45,005 bases of DNA from Nitrospira sp. (lineage in GTDB: Bacteria > Nitrospirota > Nitrospiria > Nitrospirales > Nitrospiraceae), in contig VGXB01000015.1 in assembly GCA_016873515.1 (NCBI GenBank), positions 1-45,005 on the forward strand, in the 5' to 3' direction. Below the pieces are notes generated by a model that was not told the DNA's origin, did no database searches, and saw only the letters and a program-made list of their open reading frames with translations. Within the stretch, counting starts at the first letter, position 1, and each line of letters opens with the position of its first letter. The position numbers and the translations under genes were made by a program. Positions 8,267-14,765 of this stretch are shown piece after piece.

Positions 8267-8560
8267 ATGAGTATCAGAAAAGCGGGCGGTGAATGGGAGC
8301 CGATGCTCCTTGGGATTGAGCCGCGACAATGCAGAGTGTGTAAGCAAGGCCTCTATCGGGATACGACGCTGTTCCGCGGTGGGTGGTCCCGCTGCACGGT
8401 GTGCGATGAATTTGTCCACTACAGCTGTCTCGCGAACGGAAAAGTCTCCTTTTTGAAAGCGCGGCCTCGGATTTGTAAAGCGTGCCGAGAGGGGCAAGAC
8501 GGCGCTACTTCCCTTTCTTCTACTGACAAACGCGGGGCTCCGACCGCCGTCGGGTCATGA
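8267..8560 (+). CDS. Small C4HC3 (PHD-like) zinc-finger protein
   Basis: A 97-residue soluble protein with eight potential zinc ligands: Cys22, Cys25, Cys43, Cys46, His51, Cys54, Cys70 and Cys73. The spacing is C-x2-C-x17-C-x2-C-x4-H-x2-C-x15-C-x2-C, which fits the cross-brace C4HC3 pattern of PHD and RING-CH fingers, rare in bacteria. The segment FVHYSC resembles the usual aromatic-x-H-x2-C element. The tail after residue 75 is Ser/Gly-rich. There is no leader before the start codon (see the promoter at 8229-8258). The function is unknown, and a zinc ribbon plus an unrelated Cys pair is an alternative. A small protein at 13525-13713 shares FVHY[S/T]C. Confidence 0.65.
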   Translation: MSIRKAGGEWEPMLLGIEPRQCRVCKQGLYRDTTLFRGGWSRCTVCDEFVHYSCLANGKVSFLKARPRICKACREGQDGATSLSSTDKRGAPTAVGS

Positions 8561-8615
8561 TCGCTGGCTTACTCCAGCGTGATGTAAGCGAGTGTTCCCA
8601 TGGCGATGCGAGGTG

Positions 8616-8981
8616 ATGGTGAACATTGTCCGCAGTGGAGCGTTTCTTCAGCAATGTTGGTCGGTCCATCCCCTTTGTTTGGCAGTCAAGCGGTTGGGGG
8701 ACGATCGAACGGTTGTATTAGCCTGCAGTTCATGCCGGTCGGGGCATTATCTTGCGATTGACCGGGTCGTTTCTAAGGATCCGGCAGGTCAGAGAACGGC
8801 CACAGCGGGCGAGGATGTATCGGCGGAGATGTTGCTCGGTGCATGCATCATGACCCATCGCGTATCCTTAACACTGTGTGAGATGGACGTGTTTCAGGAC
8901 GTCGTGACCCTACGCTGTTCGGACTGTCGACGCTACTACGCGCTTCATGTGTCGACGTTCGAAACGCACCACAAGAATTGA
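8616..8981 (+). CDS. Small double-CSxC zinc-ribbon-like protein
   Basis: A predicted protein of about 121 residues without a signal peptide or membrane segment. It has two similar beta-knuckle segments, VVLACSSCRSGHYLAI and VTLRCSDCRRYYALHV, spaced about 60 residues apart. They look like the two halves of a four-cysteine zinc site. The start is uncertain: ATG 8616, GTG 8619 and GTG 8592 are all possible, and GAGGTG lies just before 8616. It follows the C4HC3 gene by about 55 bp on the same strand and could share its transcript. The family is not recognised. Repeated zinc-knuckle proteins of this size are frequent among uncharacterised genes. Confidence 0.55.
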   Translation: MVNIVRSGAFLQQCWSVHPLCLAVKRLGDDRTVVLACSSCRSGHYLAIDRVVSKDPAGQRTATAGEDVSAEMLLGACIMTHRVSLTLCEMDVFQDVVTLRCSDCRRYYALHVSTFETHHKN

Positions 8982-9008
8982 TAGCCGACAGCCGGCAGGT
9001 GATCCCCT

Positions 9009-9629
9009 ATGTCCCGCGCGAGTTTGTTCACCGACGATCAATGTGCCTTACTGGCTGACGCACAATTATTCCGCAAAAAAGCTGCAATCACGGCGAAGAT
9101 TCGCGCGCAGTTAGAGGCCACGCTCAGTGCATTGAAGTCGGAGCTGATCGGAATACGGTTGGTCACGCCACCCGGGTTTAATCCGGGCATTCATCAACTG
9201 GTGAAGGGTGAGCATCTGGAAGACTTCCCTTTTCAGTATCTGGATTATCCCAAGCACTTTGACGGGGTGAACAAGTTCACGATTCGCACCTTAGTGTGGT
9301 GGGGGCACCATGTGTCCTGTGCGCTGATTCTCGAAGGGACGGAGATGCGGCGATATAAGAAGCATTTTGTTGATCGATTTCACCAACTGGCTGGACAAGA
9401 GTTGGAGCTGTCACTCGCACCGACTCTCTGGGAATGGAAACGGGGCGAGGGGTATACGCTGCCTATCACGCACGATCGGAAAGCCCGGCTTGCTGCCGTA
9501 ATGGCGGAGCGGTCGTTCCTCAAAATTATCCGGTGTGTGCCACTGCCCGACGATCGGGTTCGGATGGGTCAGTTGCCGCAGTTCAGTTGCGAGAGCGTCC
9601 GAGCCATGCTCCCTTTAGTCGTTTCTTGA
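9009..9629 (+). CDS. Conserved-looking soluble protein of unknown function
   Basis: A 206-residue protein with a good ribosome binding site (AGGTGAT before the ATG). It has no signal peptide and no predicted membrane segment. The N-terminus (1-45) is an amphipathic helix rich in Ala, Lys and Glu (KKAAITAKIRAQLEATLSAL). The middle contains a Pro/Tyr/Phe-rich stretch (FPFQYLDYPKHF) and the Trp pair VWWGHHV, and the C-terminal half is alpha/beta in character. No catalytic motif is evident. It lies 27 bp after the double-CSxC gene on the same strand, so the three genes from 8267 may form one transcription unit. The function is unknown. Confidence 0.6.
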   Translation: MSRASLFTDDQCALLADAQLFRKKAAITAKIRAQLEATLSALKSELIGIRLVTPPGFNPGIHQLVKGEHLEDFPFQYLDYPKHFDGVNKFTIRTLVWWGHHVSCALILEGTEMRRYKKHFVDRFHQLAGQELELSLAPTLWEWKRGEGYTLPITHDRKARLAAVMAERSFLKIIRCVPLPDDRVRMGQLPQFSCESVRAMLPLVVS

Positions 9630-9678
9630 GTTGCCCTTCCCATCCGATTGTGTCCGTTCGGTAACTTGGATAGACTAA

Positions 9679-9887
9679 CCCACAGTATTCATGAATGCTT
9701 TCACTGCAAGTGGCGAGACGCCGCTACGACAAGCCTGGCCGTTAGCTTTGCACGACCAGGCTTGCAGGCTCGCCCCTTGTGATCTCGATATACTGCTTCA
9801 AGTGTACCTCGGTCGCTCGGGACTCCACGTGCCCGTCTCGCCTGGCGTCTCGTCGGTTTCGTCACGAACCATCATGAATACTGTGGG
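9679..9887. mobile_element. MITE-like element with 16-bp terminal inverted repeats
   Basis: The 209-bp stretch is bounded by perfect 16-bp inverted repeats, CCCACAGTATTCATGA at 9679-9694 and its reverse complement at 9872-9887. Further inverted repeats are nested inside: GGCGAGACGCC (from 9712) against GGCGTCTCG (from 9844), and CAAGCCTGG (9730-9738) against CCAGGCTTG (9756-9764). It contains no credible coding region. No target-site duplication is obvious in the flanks. This is the expected form of a non-autonomous transposon remnant or a large structured palindromic repeat. Other copies in the genome would be needed to call it mobile. Confidence 0.55.
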
Positions 9888-9932
9888 CTGCTCATCGCCA
9901 TGTGTGCAGTGATCTATTGGAAGGAGGATCTT

Positions 9933-10580
9933 ATGAAGCCATCTCTTGTCAGAATATCGCTAATTATGGGTGCGATGTTGACTGTTATAGTTGCGGCTGG
10001 GTGCGCAGGGAAAGGTGAGACCCATGTACTCAGCTTTGAGGCAAAGCCGCCAGCAGCGCAGCCATCCGGTGTGGAGCCGGTGAAGATTGTGATTAAGCCG
10101 TTTGAGGATCGACGCACTGATAAGGTGCATATCGGAGTGCGGACCCATCTTTGGGGCGGCGTGACCCATTTCGACGTTACGGGCGGGCAGCCGACCGATG
10201 TCGTGACCCAGGCGTTGGTCACTCGGTTGAAATCGCGTGGTTGGGGGGAGCGGCCGTGGAATGTGCGTCTGGACCGGGACGGTTCAGAGACCGATGCCGA
10301 TATTGTGATCAGCGGCCAGATCCAAGACTTCTCCGCTAACGCCAGAAGCCGGGTGTTTTCCACCGTGGTTGAGACCACAAACCGAATGACGATTCAGGCC
10401 AAGAATCTTGGCGATAAGAGCACGACTACGCGCAGTATCGAGGAAGCACAGACCCGGACGGTCTTTTGGTTCAATGAAGTAGATGTGCAGGAGTTGCTGG
10501 CGGCGACGATGATGGATGGAATCGACCGGCTGATCGCCGATACAAAAATCGCAGGGAAGGCATTGCGCCCGGTCCGATAA
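9933..10580 (+). CDS. Outer-membrane-type lipoprotein of unknown function
   Basis: A predicted 215-residue lipoprotein. The ATG at 9933 has a strong ribosome binding site (GGAAGGAGG, with good spacing) and begins a lipoprotein signal ending in the lipobox VAAGC, with lipidated Cys24. Residue 25 is Ala and no Asp follows at +2, so export to the outer membrane is expected. The mature domain, with VKIVIKPFEDRRTD, TDVVTQALVTRLKSRGW and ADIVISGQIQDFSANA, has the alternating beta/alpha look of YajG-like or LptE/LpoB-like lipoproteins that assemble on envelope machinery. That resemblance is by eye only. The MITE-like element ends 45 bp upstream. Confidence 0.7.
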   Translation: MKPSLVRISLIMGAMLTVIVAAGCAGKGETHVLSFEAKPPAAQPSGVEPVKIVIKPFEDRRTDKVHIGVRTHLWGGVTHFDVTGGQPTDVVTQALVTRLKSRGWGERPWNVRLDRDGSETDADIVISGQIQDFSANARSRVFSTVVETTNRMTIQAKNLGDKSTTTRSIEEAQTRTVFWFNEVDVQELLAATMMDGIDRLIADTKIAGKALRPVR

Positions 10581-10605
10581 TTTAAGCTGGTAACTAAAGA
10601 AAGTT

Positions 10606-10676
10606 GAGGTGTAGGTTAAGGCTGAGTGAGTGTGAGGGATCTTAACCTGAACCTTGACTTTAACCTAAGGAATATC
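10606..10676. repeat. Intergenic repeated-word segment
   Basis: The gap between the lipoprotein gene and the next gene is built from variants of the words GGTTAAG and CCTTGAC on alternating strands: AGGTTAAG near 10612 pairs with CTTAACCT near 10640, and TTTAACCTAAGG ends the block. Similar 'GGTTAAGG' text occurs at 17972-17980. It looks like a degenerate palindromic repeat family rather than a coding or promoter element. Confidence 0.4.
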
Positions 10677-10681
10677 CCACG

Positions 10682-11743
10682 GTGCGTGAACGACGTTGGG
10701 AAACGACGGCTCCGCTGACGTTCAGCCAAGCGCTTGCCGTCGGTGACCGGTTGCTGGCGCTCGGTTTGAAACCGACGGCGCCAGCCAACGATGTCATCTG
10801 TTACGTCGAAGAGTGGACGGTTGAGGCTCTCGACGATTTTGACCGGCTCGATCCGTGGGCCACGGAAGACGTGACGCTGGTTCATGTACGGGAGAAGTGG
10901 CAAGGGGACTTCTTCCTACTCGCCGGGGCGTACCACACTGCATACCAACGGTATCAAGACGTTGGTACCTACTGTTCCATAAGCCATCCATGGCGCATCC
11001 GGGAGCGGCTGGCTCTGCACGAACAGAAGGCCATGCTCTGGCTTGGATTTCGGCACACTCATTCGTTTATTCGCATCCGTCTTCAGACCGGTGAAGTCAT
11101 CACGCCGTGTGAAACGCGAGGGGATAGCCGGCGAATCCAATGGCTGGATGAACGGCGCGCCGCGTTTCTTGATGCGATCACGGCCTTGGAGCTGCCAGTC
11201 AACACAGGGATCGATAAGGAAGCGGTAACGCTCATACCGCATGATTCGTCGAATCCGTTCTTCTGCTCGTGGCCGGACGCTTTTGGCCCATGCCAATTCG
11301 AATATAACACATCGGACGCCTACGAATTTCTCGTTCCTGCCAGCCGGCTTGCCGCGACCTATGTGCCGGAGCCGGCGGGAGTGCGTGCCTATTTGACTGG
11401 ATTTCCCGAAGAGGCGTTGGCGGAGTTTCAGGTGGTCGAACCTTCGGCTCGTTTGGCCTATCGCTGCTCGGTTCACTGTCCCCTCGATGAGTTACCGGAA
11501 ATCCTCGATGCCATTCGACCGGACGGACGCCTTTATGCTACGCTCTGTGAATTCCACACGCAGGATCTTCTGCCAGAAGGCGAAGAGGCATCGGCGATCA
11601 TTGGCCTCGTGGGTTCCCACGCCGGCTTTGGCATAGAGGCTCGTTTGAATAAAGCGCCGCTGAATGATGAAGCCATGGCAGATTGGTTGGAACGGCTAGT
11701 AGGCCATCCCGTCGCCTATGCTCCGCTGCCGGCCTTCGTTTGA
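10682..11743 (+). CDS. Soluble protein of unknown function, 353 residues
   Basis: A 353-residue protein starting at GTG 10682, with AAGGA about ten bases upstream. No signal peptide and no transmembrane segment are seen. The composition is acidic and aromatic-rich, with scattered Trp, Tyr and Cys residues (CYVEEW, FFCSWPDAFGPCQFEY). The middle includes the histidine-bearing stretch WLGFRHTHSFIRIRL, and the C-terminal third has LYATLCEFHTQDLLPEGEE. No nucleotide-binding loop, metal-binding cluster or other named motif is recognised. It lies about 100 bp after the lipoprotein gene on the same strand, with a repeated-word segment between them. The coding call rests on length and consistent codon use. 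Confidence 0.6.
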   Translation: MRERRWETTAPLTFSQALAVGDRLLALGLKPTAPANDVICYVEEWTVEALDDFDRLDPWATEDVTLVHVREKWQGDFFLLAGAYHTAYQRYQDVGTYCSISHPWRIRERLALHEQKAMLWLGFRHTHSFIRIRLQTGEVITPCETRGDSRRIQWLDERRAAFLDAITALELPVNTGIDKEAVTLIPHDSSNPFFCSWPDAFGPCQFEYNTSDAYEFLVPASRLAATYVPEPAGVRAYLTGFPEEALAEFQVVEPSARLAYRCSVHCPLDELPEILDAIRPDGRLYATLCEFHTQDLLPEGEEASAIIGLVGSHAGFGIEARLNKAPLNDEAMADWLERLVGHPVAYAPLPAFV

Positions 11744-11860
11744 GAAGATTTTCGTCAAGCATCAATCGTCAACTGTACAAGATTCCTGATGACATGTTCT
11801 GGAGTGTTCACGCTTAACGAATGACGAGTGACGATGTGCGATTCGAATTGCCATTTTTGT
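11744..11860. repeat. Intergenic repeated-word segment (second copy)
   Basis: The words CGTCAACTGT (11767-11776) and ACGAATGACG (11817-11826) recur here in the same order as at 169-178 and 257-266, separated by unrelated sequence. The surrounding text (CACGCTTAACGAATGACGAG) belongs to the same loose family. This supports an interspersed repeat of variable spacing. No gene is seen in this stretch. Confidence 0.4.
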
Positions 11861-11936
11861 TGATCTATTCCTGCCGATTTCGCACAGCAGGGGCATAAGT
11901 CTGCCGGCAAAGATCCAATCGACGTTCAGCAGGCCT

Positions 11937-13004
11937 GTGCTTCCAGCAGCGTGTTTCCTTTCCGGCGTCACCTACGACACGCTGACCCTCACCCGCATCG
12001 ATCGGTTTTTCGACAACCTCGCTTTGCTGATCTATGTGCTGCTCCCGAGTGTGCTCATCGTGCTGACCGGCCGACTGAGAATCGAGCCGCCGCCAGAACG
12101 CGAGGTGGCGGCAGGATTCTTCCCTGCTGTCCGCTGGGTATTGCGAATGGGGCCCTATTACCCCATGGCCATACAATTCTTGCTGGGCAGTCTCTTTAGC
12201 GCCTATGCGATCTTCTATTCGCAGAGTGCCACGCTCACCAGCACCGCCGTGTTTTTTGCACTGCTGGTCGTGCTGTTGATCGTCAACAAGCACCTGCGCA
12301 ACTGGCTGTCTAGTCTCTGCCTACTCGTGAGCCTCTATGCATTGGCGTGTTTTACCTTTTTCACGTTTTTTCTGCCGGTGATGATCGGCTTCATGAGCGT
12401 GTCGGGTTTGTACTCGGTGCCGTCCGGAGCGTCGCCGTGACCTTCCGCGTTGTGCAACTGGTCTACTGCAATAATCCGGATCGTTCAAGGCTCGAAGCGG
12501 TCGGCGTGATGGCGTCTGCCTGCGCACTCATTGGCTTGCAGATCAGCGTTTACTTTCTGAACTGGATTTCGTCCGTACCGCTTTCGCTCAAGCATGGAGG
12601 CATCTATCATGAAGTGAAGAAAGCCAGGGGACCGGTTCGAACTGTCGTTTGACAAACGGTGGTATCCGTTCTGGAAGTGCTCGGATACCATGTTCCCGGA
12701 CGATGAGCCGATCTATTGCTTCAGTGCGGTGTTCGCGCCGGTCGATCCGAATATGACCATCTACCATGATTGGTACGTTCGGTCCAGCAGGAGCCCGCCC
12801 CTCACCCATACCGATCGGACTCCACTCAAGATCTCAGGAGACCGCATAGGCGGCTATCGGGCCTATAGCTTCAAGTAGCGCCTCGATCCGGCCGATTGGC
12901 GGGTAGACGTGGAAACCGCAGATGGGTGCATTATCGGACGGATCGTCGTGACGGTTGAAGCTCTGCACGAGGCTCGTCCCACATTGACCACGGTGTCGTA
13001 TTGA
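11937..13004 (+). pseudogene. Decayed DUF2914-type membrane protein gene
   Basis: Three reading frames in sequence encode one recognisable protein. 11937-12440 gives an N-terminal membrane part (FLSGVTYDTLTLTRIDRF, then several hydrophobic helices). Near 12400-12437 the frame shifts to one ending at 12652 (GLQISVYFLNWISSVPLSL). Near 12618-12652 it shifts again to a frame with ELSFDKRWYPFWKC, MTIYHDWYVRS and GGYRAYSFK. A TAG at 12876-12878 then interrupts before RLDPADWRVDVETADGCIIG and a final stop at 13002-13004. This order, a polytopic N-terminus followed by a soluble DUF2914 domain ending in W-x-V-x-V-x-T-x-x-G, fits DUF2914 proteins. The in-frame coding sense can be followed back to about 11850, so the true start may be earlier. 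Confidence 0.75.
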
Positions 13005-13128
13005 CCTCCGTAGAACGTCCAGATCAGCCCCCATTTGGCCTGCCGAACCGGCTACGATAAGATTCGAGGGGCTCTGATGGTTGTGTTGTAGTTGCAGCCG
13101 ATTGTCCAGAGGCGTACAGTTCAGCCTG

Positions 13129-13491
13129 ATGAGGCTGCGCACCCTCCCTCCCTGTCCTTTCAGTCCAAACTGTGTGTCCACGCAAGCCACCGACGATGGC
13201 CACGCCATTGCCCCCATTCGCTATCGGAAGGCGAGGGCTGAGGCAAAAGAGGCTCTGAAGCAAGCGATTCGTTTGCTGCCCCGCGTCACCCTCGTTGAAG
13301 AAGACGAATCCTACCTGCATTACGAGTTCACCAGTTTCTTGATCCGCTTCGTGGACGATGTGGAGTTTGTCTTCGACGACGCGACGAAGATGCTGCACTT
13401 CCGTTCGGCGTCCCGGACCGGATATGGCGACTTTGGCGTCAATCGCAAACGGATGGAAGAGATCCGGCGTCTGGTAGGCAAGACGCTCTAA
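13129..13491 (+). CDS. DUF1499 family protein
   Basis: A predicted protein of about 120 residues from ATG 13129. The family signature is clear: PPCPFSPNCVSTQA near the N-terminus, AIAPIRY, then RFVDDVEFVFD, HFRSASRTGYGDFGVNRKRMEEIR in the C-terminal half. DUF1499 proteins are small, widespread in bacteria and plant plastids, and of unknown role. The conserved SPNC cysteine and the RSxSRxGxxDxGxNRxR block are both present, so the core is intact. An in-frame TTG at 13081 would add 16 Cys/Ser-rich residues and is less likely. It directly follows the decayed DUF2914 gene, and many relatives carry an extra N-terminal signal that may have been lost here. Confidence 0.75.
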   Translation: MRLRTLPPCPFSPNCVSTQATDDGHAIAPIRYRKARAEAKEALKQAIRLLPRVTLVEEDESYLHYEFTSFLIRFVDDVEFVFDDATKMLHFRSASRTGYGDFGVNRKRMEEIRRLVGKTL

Positions 13492-13524
13492 GCCTTTTCG
13501 AGAGTACCGGAGACAGGTAAGCGG

Positions 13525-13713
13525 TCAGTGCTTCGGTGTGACCGGTTTGAGGCCGAGTCTGGTCGTGTGCTGAAAAATGCATTTCGGACAGGTGTAATGA
13601 ACAAACTGATTGCCGCCGACCAGGCGCTTATTCATCGGCACACGGCACCAGGTGCAAAGCCGGTCGGGGAGGTCGGTCGGGGAGGCGTTGTGAGGCGCGG
13701 TCATGGTTGGCAT
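13525..13713 (-). CDS. Very small zinc-ribbon protein
   Basis: A predicted protein of 62 residues. The start at ATG 13713 is chosen because GGAG lies a few bases upstream, and an ATG six codons earlier is possible. Ligands are CTWC near the N-terminus and HYTCPKC about 18 residues later, so Cys4 or Cys4/His zinc binding in a ribbon is expected. The element FVHYTCPKC resembles FVHYSC in the C4HC3 protein at 8267-8560. There is no signal peptide. It is convergent with the DUF1499 gene (33 bp gap) and divergent from the SpeD-like gene. The function is unknown. Confidence 0.55.
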   Translation of the reverse strand: MPTMTAPHNASPTDLPDRLCTWCRVPMNKRLVGGNQFVHYTCPKCIFQHTTRLGLKPVTPKH

Positions 13714-13892
13714 TGTCTCCGAGCGCTGCAAACCGTGTCAACCGAAAGTGTGCACGCAAGGCAACGAATTCAGGATGAAAATATTCTTGCCGCCGATCGT
13801 GCATCTTTTTGAACTTGTGGTATAGTGCGGCTAGTCAGCAATGTCGCCCGATATTCTAAGACCTCTTATTTTACAGAAGGAGAGTAATCTCG

Positions 13893-14333
13893 ATGAGTGT
13901 TTCGACTAGTTCCGACTCCGCGATCTTTCCAGCCTGCGTCCCCGTGGCTGCTTCGCTCCCTGCCAAGGCGATGGTGGAAGAAGGCAAGGCATGGGGACTC
14001 TGTTCCGCCGTCGACCTTCAGAACTGCAATTCCAATTTGATTCGTGATGTCGATTACATCAAGCGATATGTTGTCGAGCTCTGCGAGCTAATCGGTATGA
14101 AGCGTTTCGGCGAATGCCAGGTCGTCGATTTCGGTGAAGGCCGCGTCGCCGGGTATTCCATGGTACAGTTGATCTCGACATCGCTGATCAGCGGCCATTT
14201 CGCTAACGATACCAACAGCGCCTATCTCGACATCTTCAGTTGCAAAGGATATGACCCGGCAGTCGTCAGATCCTTCTCGGAGGAATTTTTCGGCGCCCGT
14301 CAAAGCACAGTTACGGTGACACTTCGGTATTGA
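13893..14333 (+). CDS. Divergent S-adenosylmethionine decarboxylase (SpeD)-like protein
   Basis: A 146-residue protein whose C-terminal 110 residues align without gaps to class 1B SpeD across the active site. The T. maritima residues Ser55, Ser63, His68 and Cys83 correspond to Ser89, Ser97, His102 and Cys117. However, the cleavage site ESH reads TSL here (Thr96-Ser97-Leu98), and WPE reads AND. True AdoMet decarboxylases self-cleave at Glu-Ser to make a pyruvoyl group from the serine. Thr-Ser could still serinolyse, but the substrate pocket is altered. About 35 extra N-terminal residues (Ser/Ala-rich) are present. AAGGAG lies upstream of the ATG. No spermidine synthase gene is near. It may be a decarboxylase with another substrate, or inactive. 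Confidence 0.75.
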   Translation: MSVSTSSDSAIFPACVPVAASLPAKAMVEEGKAWGLCSAVDLQNCNSNLIRDVDYIKRYVVELCELIGMKRFGECQVVDFGEGRVAGYSMVQLISTSLISGHFANDTNSAYLDIFSCKGYDPAVVRSFSEEFFGARQSTVTVTLRY

Positions 14334-14417
14334 AGTAATTGCCCGCATGTGAACCGGTGAGGGCCGTGATCCCGCGGTCACTGCTGCTTTGGCTGTGCCG
14401 TACCAGCGTATCCCCAC

Positions 14418-14753
14418 ATGAAACCGACAACCCCCAAAGAGTGGCTGGCATCCCTTTCGTCCATGCTCGACAAGGACGCGGCCGATGGTCTCGACGCGGC
14501 CTATCAATTCAATTTACGAGGAGCGCGCGGAGGACAGTATCATCTACTTGTCCACAATGGAGCCTGCGAGATGAAAGAGGGCATCCATGCCGATCCGCAT
14601 GTGACGCTTTCGATGGACGGAGATGATTGCATCAGGTTGCTCAACGGCCAGATCAGCGGAATGGCGATGGCCATGTCCGGGCGTGTGCAGATCGACGGCG
14701 ATATCAGCTTGGCCATGCGGCTGAAGTCGTTGTTTCCTGGCATCGGCCGGTAG
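14418..14753 (+). CDS. SCP2 sterol-binding domain protein
   Basis: A 111-residue single-domain protein with the SCP2-type lipid-binding fold: YQFNLRGARGGQYHLLVHNG, then DPHVTLSMDGDDCIRLLNGQISGMAMAMSGRVQIDGDISLAMRLKSLF. The second half matches the family's typical 'D-hx-hxxxG-x-xxAFMSGKLKIxGD-hxLAxKLxxLF' region. Such proteins bind hydrophobic ligands (sterols, fatty acyl groups) in the cytoplasm and often act as accessory carriers. It is on the same strand as the SpeD-like gene, 84 bp downstream, so co-transcription is possible. It converges on the RND pump gene with a 12-bp gap. Confidence 0.85.
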   Translation: MKPTTPKEWLASLSSMLDKDAADGLDAAYQFNLRGARGGQYHLLVHNGACEMKEGIHADPHVTLSMDGDDCIRLLNGQISGMAMAMSGRVQIDGDISLAMRLKSLFPGIGR

Positions 14754-14765
14754 ACAAGAAACCTG

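Noticed and set aside
9721-9770. Integron attC site, suggested by a hairpin and GTTAGC in its loop
   Set aside because: The GTTAGC lies in the loop rather than as a conserved core at the end, and there is no integrase or cassette array.
9691-9912. A 73-residue plus-strand frame inside the MITE-like element
   Set aside because: It is explained by the palindromic element and has no start signal or family likeness.
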